From positions 1 through 6,509 of the forward strand of contig DLVS01000576.1 in assembly GCA_003445095.1 (NCBI GenBank): a stretch of 6,509 nucleotides of DNA. Reading direction: 5' to 3'. The position numbers were made by a program, and so were the translations under genes. Shown piece after piece: positions 1 through 5,810 of the stretch; positions within the stretch are counted from its first letter, which is position 1; every line of letters starts with the position of its first letter. The notes beneath the pieces were generated by a model. The model saw only the letters and a list, made by a program, of their open reading frames with translations, searched no databases and was not told the origin of the DNA. The stretch comes from Verrucomicrobiales bacterium. Its GTDB lineage: Bacteria; Verrucomicrobiota; Verrucomicrobiia; Limisphaerales; UBA9464.

Positions 1-389
1 GGGCGCTCGGCGAGTTGATCGCGCAGGGCTGCACGCAATTTGGAGAAAAACTCAAGTTCACCGAGCTTGCCCGAGCCGGCGGCCAAGGCCCTTAAGTCAG
101 TCACGCGCGTTGAAGCACCATCGCCCACATAGGCAATGTCCGCGGTGATCCCGAGACCGTCGAGCGCCTTGGCCAGGGCGACGGCAAATTCGGCGACAGT
201 CACAAACGAACGTCCCAACTCGTGCTTGAAGTAATGCAATACACCCGCCGCCGCGTTCTTGAGTACGTCGGGCTCCAACAGGGTCGCCGCCGATCCAACA
301 AATTCGAGCGTCAATTGATCCACCGAGCACGGCAGGTAATTTCCGTCGTCCTGTTCGACCAGCATGCAATCTTCGCGCAACGCGATCAT
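1..389 (-). CDS. Unrecognised protein translationally coupled to NrdR, partial (3' end outside window)
   Basis: An open frame starts with ATG at 389-387 and stays open to the left edge (129 codons plus two bases), so only the N-terminal part is visible. Its ATG overlaps the TGA of nrdR as ATGA (386-389), the usual arrangement for translational coupling, which is the reason for choosing this start. The protein begins MIALREDC and has no signal peptide or membrane segment, so it is probably cytosolic. It looks like a folded soluble protein: an amphipathic segment around residues 37-60 ends in HYFKHELGR (52-60), followed by an alternating hydrophobic/charged helix (about 62-80) and a Gly/Ala-rich stretch. 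I do not recognise the family. Its position suggests a role linked to nrdR or simple co-transcription; that is inference. An overlapping frame at 97-369 on the same strand is an out-of-phase shadow with an implausible Arg/Cys-rich product. Confidence 0.72.
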   Translation of the reverse strand, partial: MIALREDCMLVEQDDGNYLPCSVDQLTLEFVGSAATLLEPDVLKNAAAGVLHYFKHELGRSFVTVAEFAVALAKALDGLGITADIAYVGDGASTRVTDLRALAAGSGKLGELEFFSKLRAALRDQLAER

Positions 390-913
390 GATTTCACGGG
401 CAGCAACTGGTCGGTCTCCTCGGAGTCGGCCAGGAAGGCCATTTGACGTTTATCCGGCGGAGGCAACGTAGCCAATCGATTGACCTCGTCCACGAACTCG
501 CCGACCTCCTGAAACTCCCGGTAAATACTGGCGAACCGCACATACGCGACAGCGTCGAGCTCGCGCAACTCCCTCATGACCCGCTCGCCGATAACTTTGG
601 CGGGCACCTCACGGTCGAAGCGTTCGGTAATCTCGTTGGTCACTCGTTCTACGGCATCCGCGACCGCCTCTTCGGAAACCGGACGTTTCTGGCACGCGCG
701 CTTCAAACCGGAGAGCAACTTTTCTTTCGAGAAAGGTTCGCGGCGGCCGTCGCGTTTCACGACAAAGAGTTCTTCGCGCTCGATTTCCTCGTAGGTGGTG
801 AATCGCTGTTCGCAGTTGAGACATTCTCGGCGTCGACGAATCACCGACCCTTCCCGAGAAGCTCGAGAATCAATCACCTTATCATCCTGACCACCACACT
901 TCGGGCACCGCAT
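386..913 (-). CDS. nrdR: Transcriptional repressor NrdR
   Basis: NrdR is a nucleotide-sensing repressor that binds NrdR boxes upstream of ribonucleotide reductase operons and shuts them off when dATP/ATP occupy its ATP-cone. The product is 175 aa. The N-terminal zinc ribbon is intact, with Cys3, Cys6, Cys31 and Cys34 (MRCPKC near the start, ECLNC at 30-34), followed by the family's RFTTYE (37-42). The ATP-cone spans about 49-139, with VVKRDGR at 51-57 and VAYVRFASIYREF at 122-134. A tail of roughly 28 residues after 147 (Pro-rich, then acidic) makes it slightly longer than the usual 150-160 aa. The frame is open further upstream to an ATG at 967, but family members start directly at the zinc ribbon, so 913 is chosen. 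No Shine-Dalgarno motif precedes it. The gene overlaps the next minus-strand gene by four bases. No RNR gene is in the window. Confidence 0.96.
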   Translation of the reverse strand: MRCPKCGGQDDKVIDSRASREGSVIRRRRECLNCEQRFTTYEEIEREELFVVKRDGRREPFSKEKLLSGLKRACQKRPVSEEAVADAVERVTNEITERFDREVPAKVIGERVMRELRELDAVAYVRFASIYREFQEVGEFVDEVNRLATLPPPDKRQMAFLADSEETDQLLPVKS

Positions 914-1138
914 ATTCGCGCTTGCTAAACCACAACCTGATGAGGTCTGGAACCTGGTAGCGTACAATCAGTTGGGTCGTCAACTCGTTTGGCCGGAAAG
1001 TTGTTCACCCTGTTCAGCCTTGGTCTCGGCGCGCATGACATTCCGGGATTGGAAAAAATCCCTAACGCCAATCGTTGTTTTATACATAAAACAAATTCTC
1101 TTGAAGAACACACTGACGGCCGGCACCGTGCCTGACTG
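914..1138. promoter_or_regulatory. Divergent intergenic region between nrdR and the outer-membrane protein gene
   Basis: These 225 bases separate two divergently oriented genes and should carry both promoters. I see no convincing coding frame and no RNA gene. The right-hand part (about 1045-1100) is clearly more AT-rich than its surroundings. It contains a small perfect hairpin, GGGATT (1045-1050) and AATCCC (1057-1062) around a 6-nt loop, and a stronger inverted repeat at 1075-1094, listed separately. On the minus strand a TTGACG occurs about 80 bases upstream of nrdR, but no good -10 element lies at the right distance, so I do not call a promoter. No match to the NrdR-box consensus (a 16-bp palindrome with an ATAT-rich centre) was convincing, so autoregulation of nrdR is not supported. 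Confidence 0.5.
1075..1094. promoter_or_regulatory. 20-bp inverted repeat, candidate operator
   Basis: TTGTTTTAT (1075-1083) and ATAAAACAA (1086-1094) are perfect 9-bp complementary arms around the 2-nt centre AC. The pairing breaks at the next base on each side (G1074/A1095). It lies 45 bases upstream of the outer-membrane protein start and about 160 bases upstream of nrdR. The symmetry and short spacer fit a binding site for a dimeric helix-turn-helix regulator better than a transcript hairpin, since a 2-nt loop cannot close. The TATACAT centre could also serve as a -10 element on the plus strand, but no well-spaced -35 is visible. The regulator is unknown. Confidence 0.4.
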
Positions 1139-2056
1139 ATGGACGACGTTCTGGCTGGTCGGGTGGAAAAATTCAGGAGGCGGTCAGGGGGCGATGCCTT
1201 TCTACGCTGGGTGTTGCCGCTCTTGGTCCAAAGCACGGCGACCTACCCTCTACCCGCCGAAGAGCCCCCGGACAAAAGCGGCTACACCTTGTTCAACCCC
1301 GTCCCTCGTGAGTTGATGCGACCGATGAGCCTCGACCGACCGGACAAGACCGAGAGCCCTTTTACGGTGGATGCCGGTCATTTCCAACTCGAGATGGACT
1401 TGGTCAACTACGCTCACGACCGTGAATCCGAACGCGGCGTCCAATTGACCACTGACGCGTTTGCCATCGCTCCGATGAACTGGAAGGCCGGGCTGGCGAA
1501 CCGCGTGGATTTCCAGGTGGTCGCGCAGACTTTCAATCATCTGCGGATCGAAGACTCGGCCGGGCAGGTTGAGTCGCAGTCCGGATTCGGGGATGTACTG
1601 ACCCGGCTGAAGATCAATCTGTGGGGGAACGATGGCGGACCCACGGCGCTCGCGGTTATGCCGTACGTTGTTTGGCCGACCAGTCAGAACGGATTGGGCG
1701 CCGAAACAGTGCAAGGTGGCATCATCGTTCCGTTCGCCGCCGATCTCCCGGCAGGCTGGGGTCTGGGAATGATGACCGAGTTTGACTTCGGACGAGCCGA
1801 AACAGCGACCGAGGTAGCCGCTTCCTTTGTCAACACGATCACCGTAGGCCGCGACATCGTTGGACCGCTCGCCGGATACGTGGAGTTCTTCAGCGAAGTC
1901 AGCACCGAGGCCGACACGCCTTGGATCGGCACGGTCGATTTTGGGTTAACGTATGCCGTTTCTGAGAATCTGATGTTCGATGTTGGAATCAACTTTGGCG
2001 TCACGCGATCGGCCCCCGATTTCAATCCGTTTCTTGGATTGGCCTACCGCTTTTGA
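1139..2056 (+). CDS. Outer-membrane beta-barrel protein, phenol-degradation MetA / 'transporter' family
   Basis: A 305-residue protein that appears to be a secreted outer-membrane barrel resembling the family annotated as 'transporter' or phenol meta-degradation protein (PF13557-like). Members are putative channels of mostly unknown substrate. After the N-terminus comes the segment MSLDRPDKTESPFTVDAG (62-79), then alternating amphipathic strands with Gly/aromatic turns, ending NPFLGLAYRF with the C-terminal Phe expected for BAM-assisted insertion. The signal peptide is weak: a basic stretch (KFRRR, 11-15), a short core (FLRWVLPLLV, 21-30) and possible cleavage after PLPA (about 41). A stop at 1133-1135 limits the N-terminus, so the start is ATG 1139 or GTG 1163 (residue 9); neither has a ribosome site. 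An AGGAGG lies inside the frame at 1175-1180 but is not followed by an in-phase ATG. The barrel assignment is firmer than the start or substrate. Confidence 0.82.
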   Translation: MDDVLAGRVEKFRRRSGGDAFLRWVLPLLVQSTATYPLPAEEPPDKSGYTLFNPVPRELMRPMSLDRPDKTESPFTVDAGHFQLEMDLVNYAHDRESERGVQLTTDAFAIAPMNWKAGLANRVDFQVVAQTFNHLRIEDSAGQVESQSGFGDVLTRLKINLWGNDGGPTALAVMPYVVWPTSQNGLGAETVQGGIIVPFAADLPAGWGLGMMTEFDFGRAETATEVAASFVNTITVGRDIVGPLAGYVEFFSEVSTEADTPWIGTVDFGLTYAVSENLMFDVGINFGVTRSAPDFNPFLGLAYRF

Positions 2057-2166
2057 ATGGCAGGTCAATCATCCCGACCGAATCCACCGTCCGCGACGTG
2101 AGAAAATTTCCCGCGAACTTTTCCTTTGCGCTCCGGCGCTGCTTGTCTATCTACACCGCTCGACGC
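2057..2166. other. Intergenic spacer before tRNA-Val
   Basis: These 110 bases separate the barrel gene from the tRNA. I find no strong GC-rich hairpin followed by T residues, so no intrinsic terminator for the upstream gene is supported and read-through into the tRNA is possible. A short GCGC-TCCG-GCGC motif at 2128-2139 is too weak to call. The best promoter candidate is listed separately. The epimerase frame happens to be open across this spacer, but the codons do not resemble protein from this genome. Confidence 0.5.
2126..2153 (+). promoter_or_regulatory. Weak candidate promoter for tRNA-Val and epimerase
   Basis: TTGCGC (2126-2131) and TATCTA (2148-2153) are separated by 16 bases and would place a transcription start near 2160, just upstream of the tRNA 5' end at 2167. 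Both hexamers match the sigma-70 consensus only in part (TTG and TAT), so the call rests mainly on position. Confidence 0.25.
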
Positions 2167-2241
2167 GCGAGGTTAGCTCAGTGGTAGAGCACTTGCTTCA
2201 CACGCAAGGGGTCGCAGGTTCGAACCCTGCACCTCGCACCA
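2167..2241 (+). tRNA. tRNA-Val (anticodon CAC)
   Basis: A complete cloverleaf can be drawn. The acceptor stem GCGAGGT (2167-2173) pairs with ACCTCGC (2231-2237). The D stem is GCTC/GAGC (2176-2179, 2187-2190) with loop AGTGGTA. The anticodon stem CTTGC/GCAAG (2192-2196, 2204-2208) encloses TTCACAC, giving anticodon CAC at 2199-2201, which reads the valine codon GUG. The variable loop is five bases. The T stem GCAGG/CCTGC encloses TTCGAAC (2219-2225). The discriminator base is A2238 and the CCA end is encoded (2239-2241). All stems pair perfectly, so it should be functional. The CCA ends only 11 bases before the next start codon, so the tRNA and the epimerase may share a transcript. Confidence 0.97.
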
Positions 2242-2252
2242 TCCCCGATTGC

Positions 2253-3074
2253 ATGATTCGTTCGGCCGTCACGGTGTGTCTCGTCCCGGAAGCGCGCCGG
2301 GGACCGTTTGTTTTCCATGGCGATTTGGCCGGAGCTTGCGCCTCCGCGGCGGCCCATGGGTTCGACGGGATCGAGGTATTCCCGCCCCATGCTGACGACG
2401 TCGACGCCATGGAGTTGCGGGAACTTATGCGCCAGCACGGTCTCACGCTCGCCGCGATGGGAACGGGAGCCGGCTGGCTGTTGCGGAAGCTTTCCCTTAC
2501 CGATCCCGATCCCCATGTCCGCATGTGTGCGCGCGATTTCATTGGCGCAGTCGTGGACTTTGCCGGTGGCTTCGGTGCTCCCGCCATCGTGGGCTCGATG
2601 CAAGGTCGGGTGAAGGATGACGTGGATCGAGAGCAAGCGCTGGACTGGCTGCGCGAAGAACTCGATCAATTGGGTCCTCGGGCTCATGCCCTGAATGTGC
2701 CGCTCCTCTATGAGCCCCTTAATCGATACGAGACGAACCTGTTCAACACGGTCGCCGACTCGATTACCTTTCTTCAGACTCTACGAACCCGTAACGTGAA
2801 GCTCCTCGTCGATTTGTTTCACGCGAACCTCGAAGAAGCCGACATCGCGGCGACGATTCGTGACGCACGCGCTTGCGTGGGCCACGTTCATTTTGCCGAC
2901 AGCAACCGTCGAGCGATGGGATTCGGACACTTGGATGGAGCGCCGATTGCTTCTGCGCTCCGCGAAACGAGCTATGACGGATTTGTCTCTGCCGAAGTGC
3001 TGCCTCTGCCGGACAGCGAATCCGCGGCGCGCCAAACGATTGCCAGTTTCCGTCGGTGGTTTCCGCGCGGCTGA
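2253..3074 (+). CDS. Sugar phosphate isomerase/epimerase, TIM barrel (ketose 3-epimerase-like)
   Basis: A 273-residue cytosolic enzyme of the xylose-isomerase-like TIM-barrel superfamily (PF01261 type), which isomerises or epimerises sugars through a metal-bound enediolate. The expected ligand set is complete: Glu154 (in YEPLNRYET), Asp187 (VDLFH), His213 (GHVHFAD) and Glu248 (VSAEV). The substrate-contacting Glu160, His190 and Arg219 are also present. Their spacing agrees with what I recall for D-tagatose 3-epimerase (152/185/211/246 and 158/188/217), shifted by two. This favours a ketose 3-epimerase; a hydroxypyruvate-isomerase-like or inositol-pathway role remains possible. The frame is open upstream through the tRNA, so the start was set at ATG 2253, giving MIRSAVTVCL as first strand and a normal family length. 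There is no Shine-Dalgarno site and only 11 bases follow the tRNA. It converges with glgC, with 30 bases between the stop codons and no clear terminator. Confidence 0.88.
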   Translation: MIRSAVTVCLVPEARRGPFVFHGDLAGACASAAAHGFDGIEVFPPHADDVDAMELRELMRQHGLTLAAMGTGAGWLLRKLSLTDPDPHVRMCARDFIGAVVDFAGGFGAPAIVGSMQGRVKDDVDREQALDWLREELDQLGPRAHALNVPLLYEPLNRYETNLFNTVADSITFLQTLRTRNVKLLVDLFHANLEEADIAATIRDARACVGHVHFADSNRRAMGFGHLDGAPIASALRETSYDGFVSAEVLPLPDSESAARQTIASFRRWFPRG

Positions 3075-3104
3075 ACTCAAGCGAGCGCAGACCTGGACCC
3101 GTGG

Positions 3105-4400
3105 CTAAATGACCGTGTTCGGAGGAATTACCGTTCCCTTAGGAATGACCAAGACACCATCCCGGATGTAGTAAAGCGGATGATCGACCTCCGGTGGCTT
3201 GCCCTCCGGTGTGAGGACGCAGCCTTCGCCTATCCGCACATTCTTGTCCACGATCGCATTCTCGATGCGGGTTCCTCGTCCTACGCCAAGCGGCAGTCCC
3301 AAATTCTCTGGACGCGAACTTCGAGCCGTCGTGTCATAATAATCGGCGCCCATCATCACGACGTTGGTCAGGAGCGCCCCTTCGTCCAAGACGGAACGAA
3401 TTCCAATGACGCTATTCTTGATTCGCGCCCTGCTGATGATGCAGCCATCGGAAATGACGGCGTGATCGAGGGCCGCCGCATTGACTTTGCTGGCGGGAAG
3501 GAAACGCGGCCGGGTGAACACGGGGGGATCAAAGAAATTGAACTTAGGCAGATTGGCGGCTTGATCGAGATTCGCTTCGAAAAAGCTGCGGATCGTCCCG
3601 ATGTCTTCCCAGTACCCTTGATAGACGTATGAAAATACCCGCTTGTTCTCGATGGCGCCCGGGATGATATGCTTACCGAAGTCGTCCAAATTGTTGTTCA
3701 AGAGCTCGAGCAGCACGTCTCGGTTGAACACGTAAATTCCCATCGAAGCCAGGAATAGGTCGGTGTCACTCTGGATTCCCAAGGGACCGTACGTGGCGCG
3801 GTCTAGTTTGAGCGAGTTGAGGGTGCCGGGGTCCTTCGGTTTTTCTACAAATCGCACAATCCGTCGTTCCGCATTGATCTGAAGTATCCCGAGCGACGAG
3901 GCGTCTTTGGCGATTACGGGAATCGTTGCGATTGTCACATCGGCCGACGAGTCGGCGTGTTGTTCGATGATCTTGCGAAAATCCATCCGATACAGTTGGT
4001 CGCCGGACAGAATCAACGCGTAGCTGAAATCTGTCGTTTGGATGTGCATGAGGTTCTTCCGTACCGCGTCGGCGGTGCCCTGATACCAACTGTTCGAAGC
4101 AAAGGTTTGCTCGGCCGCGAGAATCTCCACAAACCCGTTGCCAAAGTGGTCAAACTTGAAGCTTTGTGAAATGTGGCGGTGTAGCGACGCTGAATTGAAC
4201 TGGGTCAGGAGATACATCCGCATAATTCCCGAGTTGATGCAGTTCGAGATGGGGATGTCCACTAACCGGTATTTGCCGGCCAAAGGTACTGCCGGCTTGG
4301 CCCGCTCGCGGGTCAGCGGAAACAGGCGCGTCCCTTGTCCGCCACCCATGATGACAGCGAGGGTGCGGCTCCGGAGTTCGGCAAGGCGGGCAGTAGGCAT
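3105..4400 (-). CDS. glgC: Glucose-1-phosphate adenylyltransferase (ADP-glucose pyrophosphorylase)
   Basis: GlgC makes ADP-glucose from glucose-1-phosphate and ATP, the committed step of bacterial glycogen synthesis, in the cytosol. The product is 431 aa, a normal length. The nucleotide-binding signature GGGQGTRLFPLTRERAKPAV is at 19-38, KYRLVDIPISNCINSG at 43-58, WYQGTADAVR at 105-114, the catalytic Asp134 in LILSGDQLYRMD (129-140), the glucose-1-phosphate Glu186-Lys187 in FVEKPKD, and YWEDIGTIRSFFEANL at 263-278. The C-terminal third is a left-handed beta-helix with IIS/VIG/AIV-type hexapeptides, ending IRDGVLVIPKGTVIPPNTVI. Several stretches (LTQFNSASLHRH, MMGADYYDT, the C-terminal IRxG...K) resemble cyanobacterial and plant enzymes more than the E. 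coli type. The frame continues to an ATG at 4505, but those 35 extra residues are unlike the family, so 4400 is preferred; no ribosome site precedes it. The hydrolase gene lies upstream on the same strand, 141 bases away. Confidence 0.95.
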   Translation of the reverse strand: MPTARLAELRSRTLAVIMGGGQGTRLFPLTRERAKPAVPLAGKYRLVDIPISNCINSGIMRMYLLTQFNSASLHRHISQSFKFDHFGNGFVEILAAEQTFASNSWYQGTADAVRKNLMHIQTTDFSYALILSGDQLYRMDFRKIIEQHADSSADVTIATIPVIAKDASSLGILQINAERRIVRFVEKPKDPGTLNSLKLDRATYGPLGIQSDTDLFLASMGIYVFNRDVLLELLNNNLDDFGKHIIPGAIENKRVFSYVYQGYWEDIGTIRSFFEANLDQAANLPKFNFFDPPVFTRPRFLPASKVNAAALDHAVISDGCIISRARIKNSVIGIRSVLDEGALLTNVVMMGADYYDTTARSSRPENLGLPLGVGRGTRIENAIVDKNVRIGEGCVLTPEGKPPEVDHPLYYIRDGVLVIPKGTVIPPNTVI

Positions 4401-4541
4401 AAACAAGATGGCGTTGGTCAGTGGCGACGTGCTGCTGAGCAACGAATAATCCGTTGTCGCGCGGCGCTCAAGCCGGGAACGTGTCAGGCCGTGGAATTCC
4501 GGCATTCATGGACGGAGTTTCCCGCCCGCCCTTCGGCCGGA
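4401..4541. other. Spacer upstream of glgC
   Basis: These 141 bases lie between the hydrolase stop and the chosen glgC start and probably hold the glgC promoter and leader. On the minus strand a TTGAGC and a TATTCG are separated by 17 bases, but the second hexamer is a poor -10, so no promoter is called. No convincing terminator hairpin for the hydrolase was seen, so co-transcription of the two genes cannot be excluded. Confidence 0.4.
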
Positions 4542-5612
4542 TTAATCTCGCTTAGCCGTCCACCCGCTGGTTACTGAAGAACCGTCCATGATGGTCACGA
4601 CTTCGCCGGAAATCTGGTTGCCCGGATTGCCCGCCCATTTGCCCTTCATTTGGTAGGTCATGACGCTGCCATCGGTCCGATCGCGTTTAACTGTCCACGA
4701 AAACTCCGCGCCGTTGGATTTGCCACTCTCGACGTTCAACCAATTCCCGTCCGGCCGCTCGAATTTGCCGGAGATGTGTTCGCCTGATTGTTCGAGAATC
4801 ATTTTCATCGACACCGGCTCGCCGCCGGGTCCGGGAATAGTAAAGGTCCATTTTCCCGTCAAGTTTTGAGAAGTCGCGCTGTTGGCCGCGGTTTTGCCTC
4901 CGATGATATCCGTGAGCGTGGGCTCGATACTGTCGGCCCAAATCTGATAGCCAGCGGGCGACAAGTGCAGGTAATCAGGCATCAAATCCCGCGGAATTAG
5001 GGCTTCGGCAGTGACAAACTTCGAACCGAAATCAATCCAGAACACTGATCGGTTGTCGGCCAACTTTTGGATGACTTGATTCACTTGCAGCACTTTGCCG
5101 CGTTGAACGCTGGGATTCTCACTCCGCGGAAAAATTGCCAAAAGGAGGATTTTCGTGTCGGGCAGAGAACTGCGGAGTTTGTCGACGATCGCCTTCACGC
5201 CATCGGCGATCTGTTCTACCGAATTGTCGTCGCCATTGGAGTTGTTGGTGCCGATCATGACCACGGCGGCTTTGGGTTTGAGTCCTTTCAAGTTACCGTT
5301 CGCGAGCCGCCAGAGCACATGCTGGGTCCGATCACCGCCAATCCCAAGGTTGACCGCGTTCCGCGGTGCATACGTTTTAGCCCAGATATCTTTGCCTTCT
5401 CCCTCCCAACCTTGAGTGATGGAGTCGCCGATGAAGATTATCTCCGCCTTTTCTCCGGCTTCTTCGGCACGCTGATTCAATAACTCCTGGCGTTTCTTCC
5501 ACCACTCTTCGGTGCGCGGTGCCGGCTCGTTAGCTGAATGAGCCAGCCCCGAAATCCCGGACGCTATAGCCCAAAGGGTCGCTAGGACGATGGGAGTAGA
5601 AGTAAGTCTCAT
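4542..5612 (-). CDS. Secreted SGNH/GDSL-family hydrolase with C-terminal beta-rich domain
   Basis: A 356-residue exported esterase-like enzyme. From ATG 5612 the protein starts MRLTSTPIVLATLWAIASG, a signal peptide with cleavage probably around residues 24-27. A longer frame from 5765 would bury this signal behind 51 basic, unlikely residues. The SGNH domain covers about 35-238. Block I is FIGDSITQGW with nucleophile Ser64, block II NLGIGGDRT with Gly90, block III MIGTNN with Asn123, and block V DYLHLSPAGY with Asp213 and His216, so the catalytic set is complete. GIGGDRT and DxLHLSPxGY resemble the platelet-activating-factor acetylhydrolase-like branch, whose relatives often deacetylate carbohydrates or lipids. 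After a short linker, residues about 252-356 form a beta-rich domain starting LTGKWTFTIPGPGGEPVSMKM and containing repeated SGKFE/SGEVV-like strands; its function is unknown. Substrate cannot be read from sequence. It is divergent from the porin gene, which would fit a shared carbohydrate-related role. Confidence 0.9.
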   Translation of the reverse strand: MRLTSTPIVLATLWAIASGISGLAHSANEPAPRTEEWWKKRQELLNQRAEEAGEKAEIIFIGDSITQGWEGEGKDIWAKTYAPRNAVNLGIGGDRTQHVLWRLANGNLKGLKPKAAVVMIGTNNSNGDDNSVEQIADGVKAIVDKLRSSLPDTKILLLAIFPRSENPSVQRGKVLQVNQVIQKLADNRSVFWIDFGSKFVTAEALIPRDLMPDYLHLSPAGYQIWADSIEPTLTDIIGGKTAANSATSQNLTGKWTFTIPGPGGEPVSMKMILEQSGEHISGKFERPDGNWLNVESGKSNGAEFSWTVKRDRTDGSVMTYQMKGKWAGNPGNQISGEVVTIMDGSSVTSGWTAKRD

Positions 5613-5776
5613 AATGTCGGAAATGCCGTGGCCAGTAGATTCCAATTGGACTAAGTGATCAAGCACCGCACCGCACGTCGAACCTGGGAACGTGAAGCGC
5701 CGAGCCCGGTAAACGAATCGCCACCATTGACGGCTCGCGGGCCTGTCGATTTGCTGACGCCGCACCCCGACATTCG
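5613..5776. promoter_or_regulatory. Divergent intergenic region between hydrolase and porin genes
   Basis: These 164 bases must hold the start signals of both divergent genes. A perfect 10-bp palindrome TCCAATTGGA is at 5641-5650, 28 bases upstream of the hydrolase start; it is short enough to be chance. The left arm of a longer inverted repeat begins at 5728 and is listed separately. No consensus promoter or ribosome-binding motif was found for either gene. Confidence 0.4.
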
Positions 5777-5810
5777 ATGCCCTTGTGTATTCCTCTATCG
5801 CGAGCCGTCA
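5728..5810. repeat. 12-bp inverted repeat flanking the porin start codon
   Basis: TGACGGCTCGCG (5728-5739) is perfectly complementary to CGCGAGCCGTCA (5799-5810), with 59 bases between the arms. The left arm is in the leader of the porin gene and the right arm is inside its signal-peptide codons (Ser8/Arg9 to Val11 and the A of Met12). In the mRNA the arms could form a GC-rich stem that holds start codon 5777 in the loop and puts the alternative ATG 5810 at the stem edge. Such a match within about 100 bases is unlikely by chance but not negligible over the whole window. Confidence 0.4.

Noticed and set aside
97..369. 90-codon minus-strand frame rich in Arg, Gly and Cys
   Set aside because: It is out of phase with the frame that overlaps the nrdR stop, and its composition is typical of a shadow ORF.
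443..928. 161-codon plus-strand frame
   Set aside because: It is antisense to nrdR, which has intact family motifs; the plus-strand product has no recognisable features.
1045..1062. GGGATT/AATCCC hairpin as a transcription terminator or RNA element
   Set aside because: A 6-bp stem without a T-run in a divergent intergenic region; no gene ends there, and such small hairpins are common by chance.
914..1138. NrdR box for autoregulation
   Set aside because: No 16-bp site close to the NrdR consensus was found; the 20-bp palindrome at 1075-1094 has a different sequence and lies far from nrdR.
1980..2252. N-terminal extension of the epimerase frame upstream through the tRNA
   Set aside because: The frame is merely open across the tRNA; the segment VEHLLHTQGVAGSNPAP is a translated tRNA, and the extension does not resemble the enzyme family.
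2178..2687. 169-codon minus-strand frame over the tRNA and epimerase
   Set aside because: It starts opposite the epimerase and ends in antisense tRNA sequence (CRVRTCDPLRVKQVLYH), a common false-ORF signature.
3075..3104. Bidirectional terminator between the convergent epimerase and glgC genes
   Set aside because: The 30-base gap contains no stable hairpin or T-rich tract.
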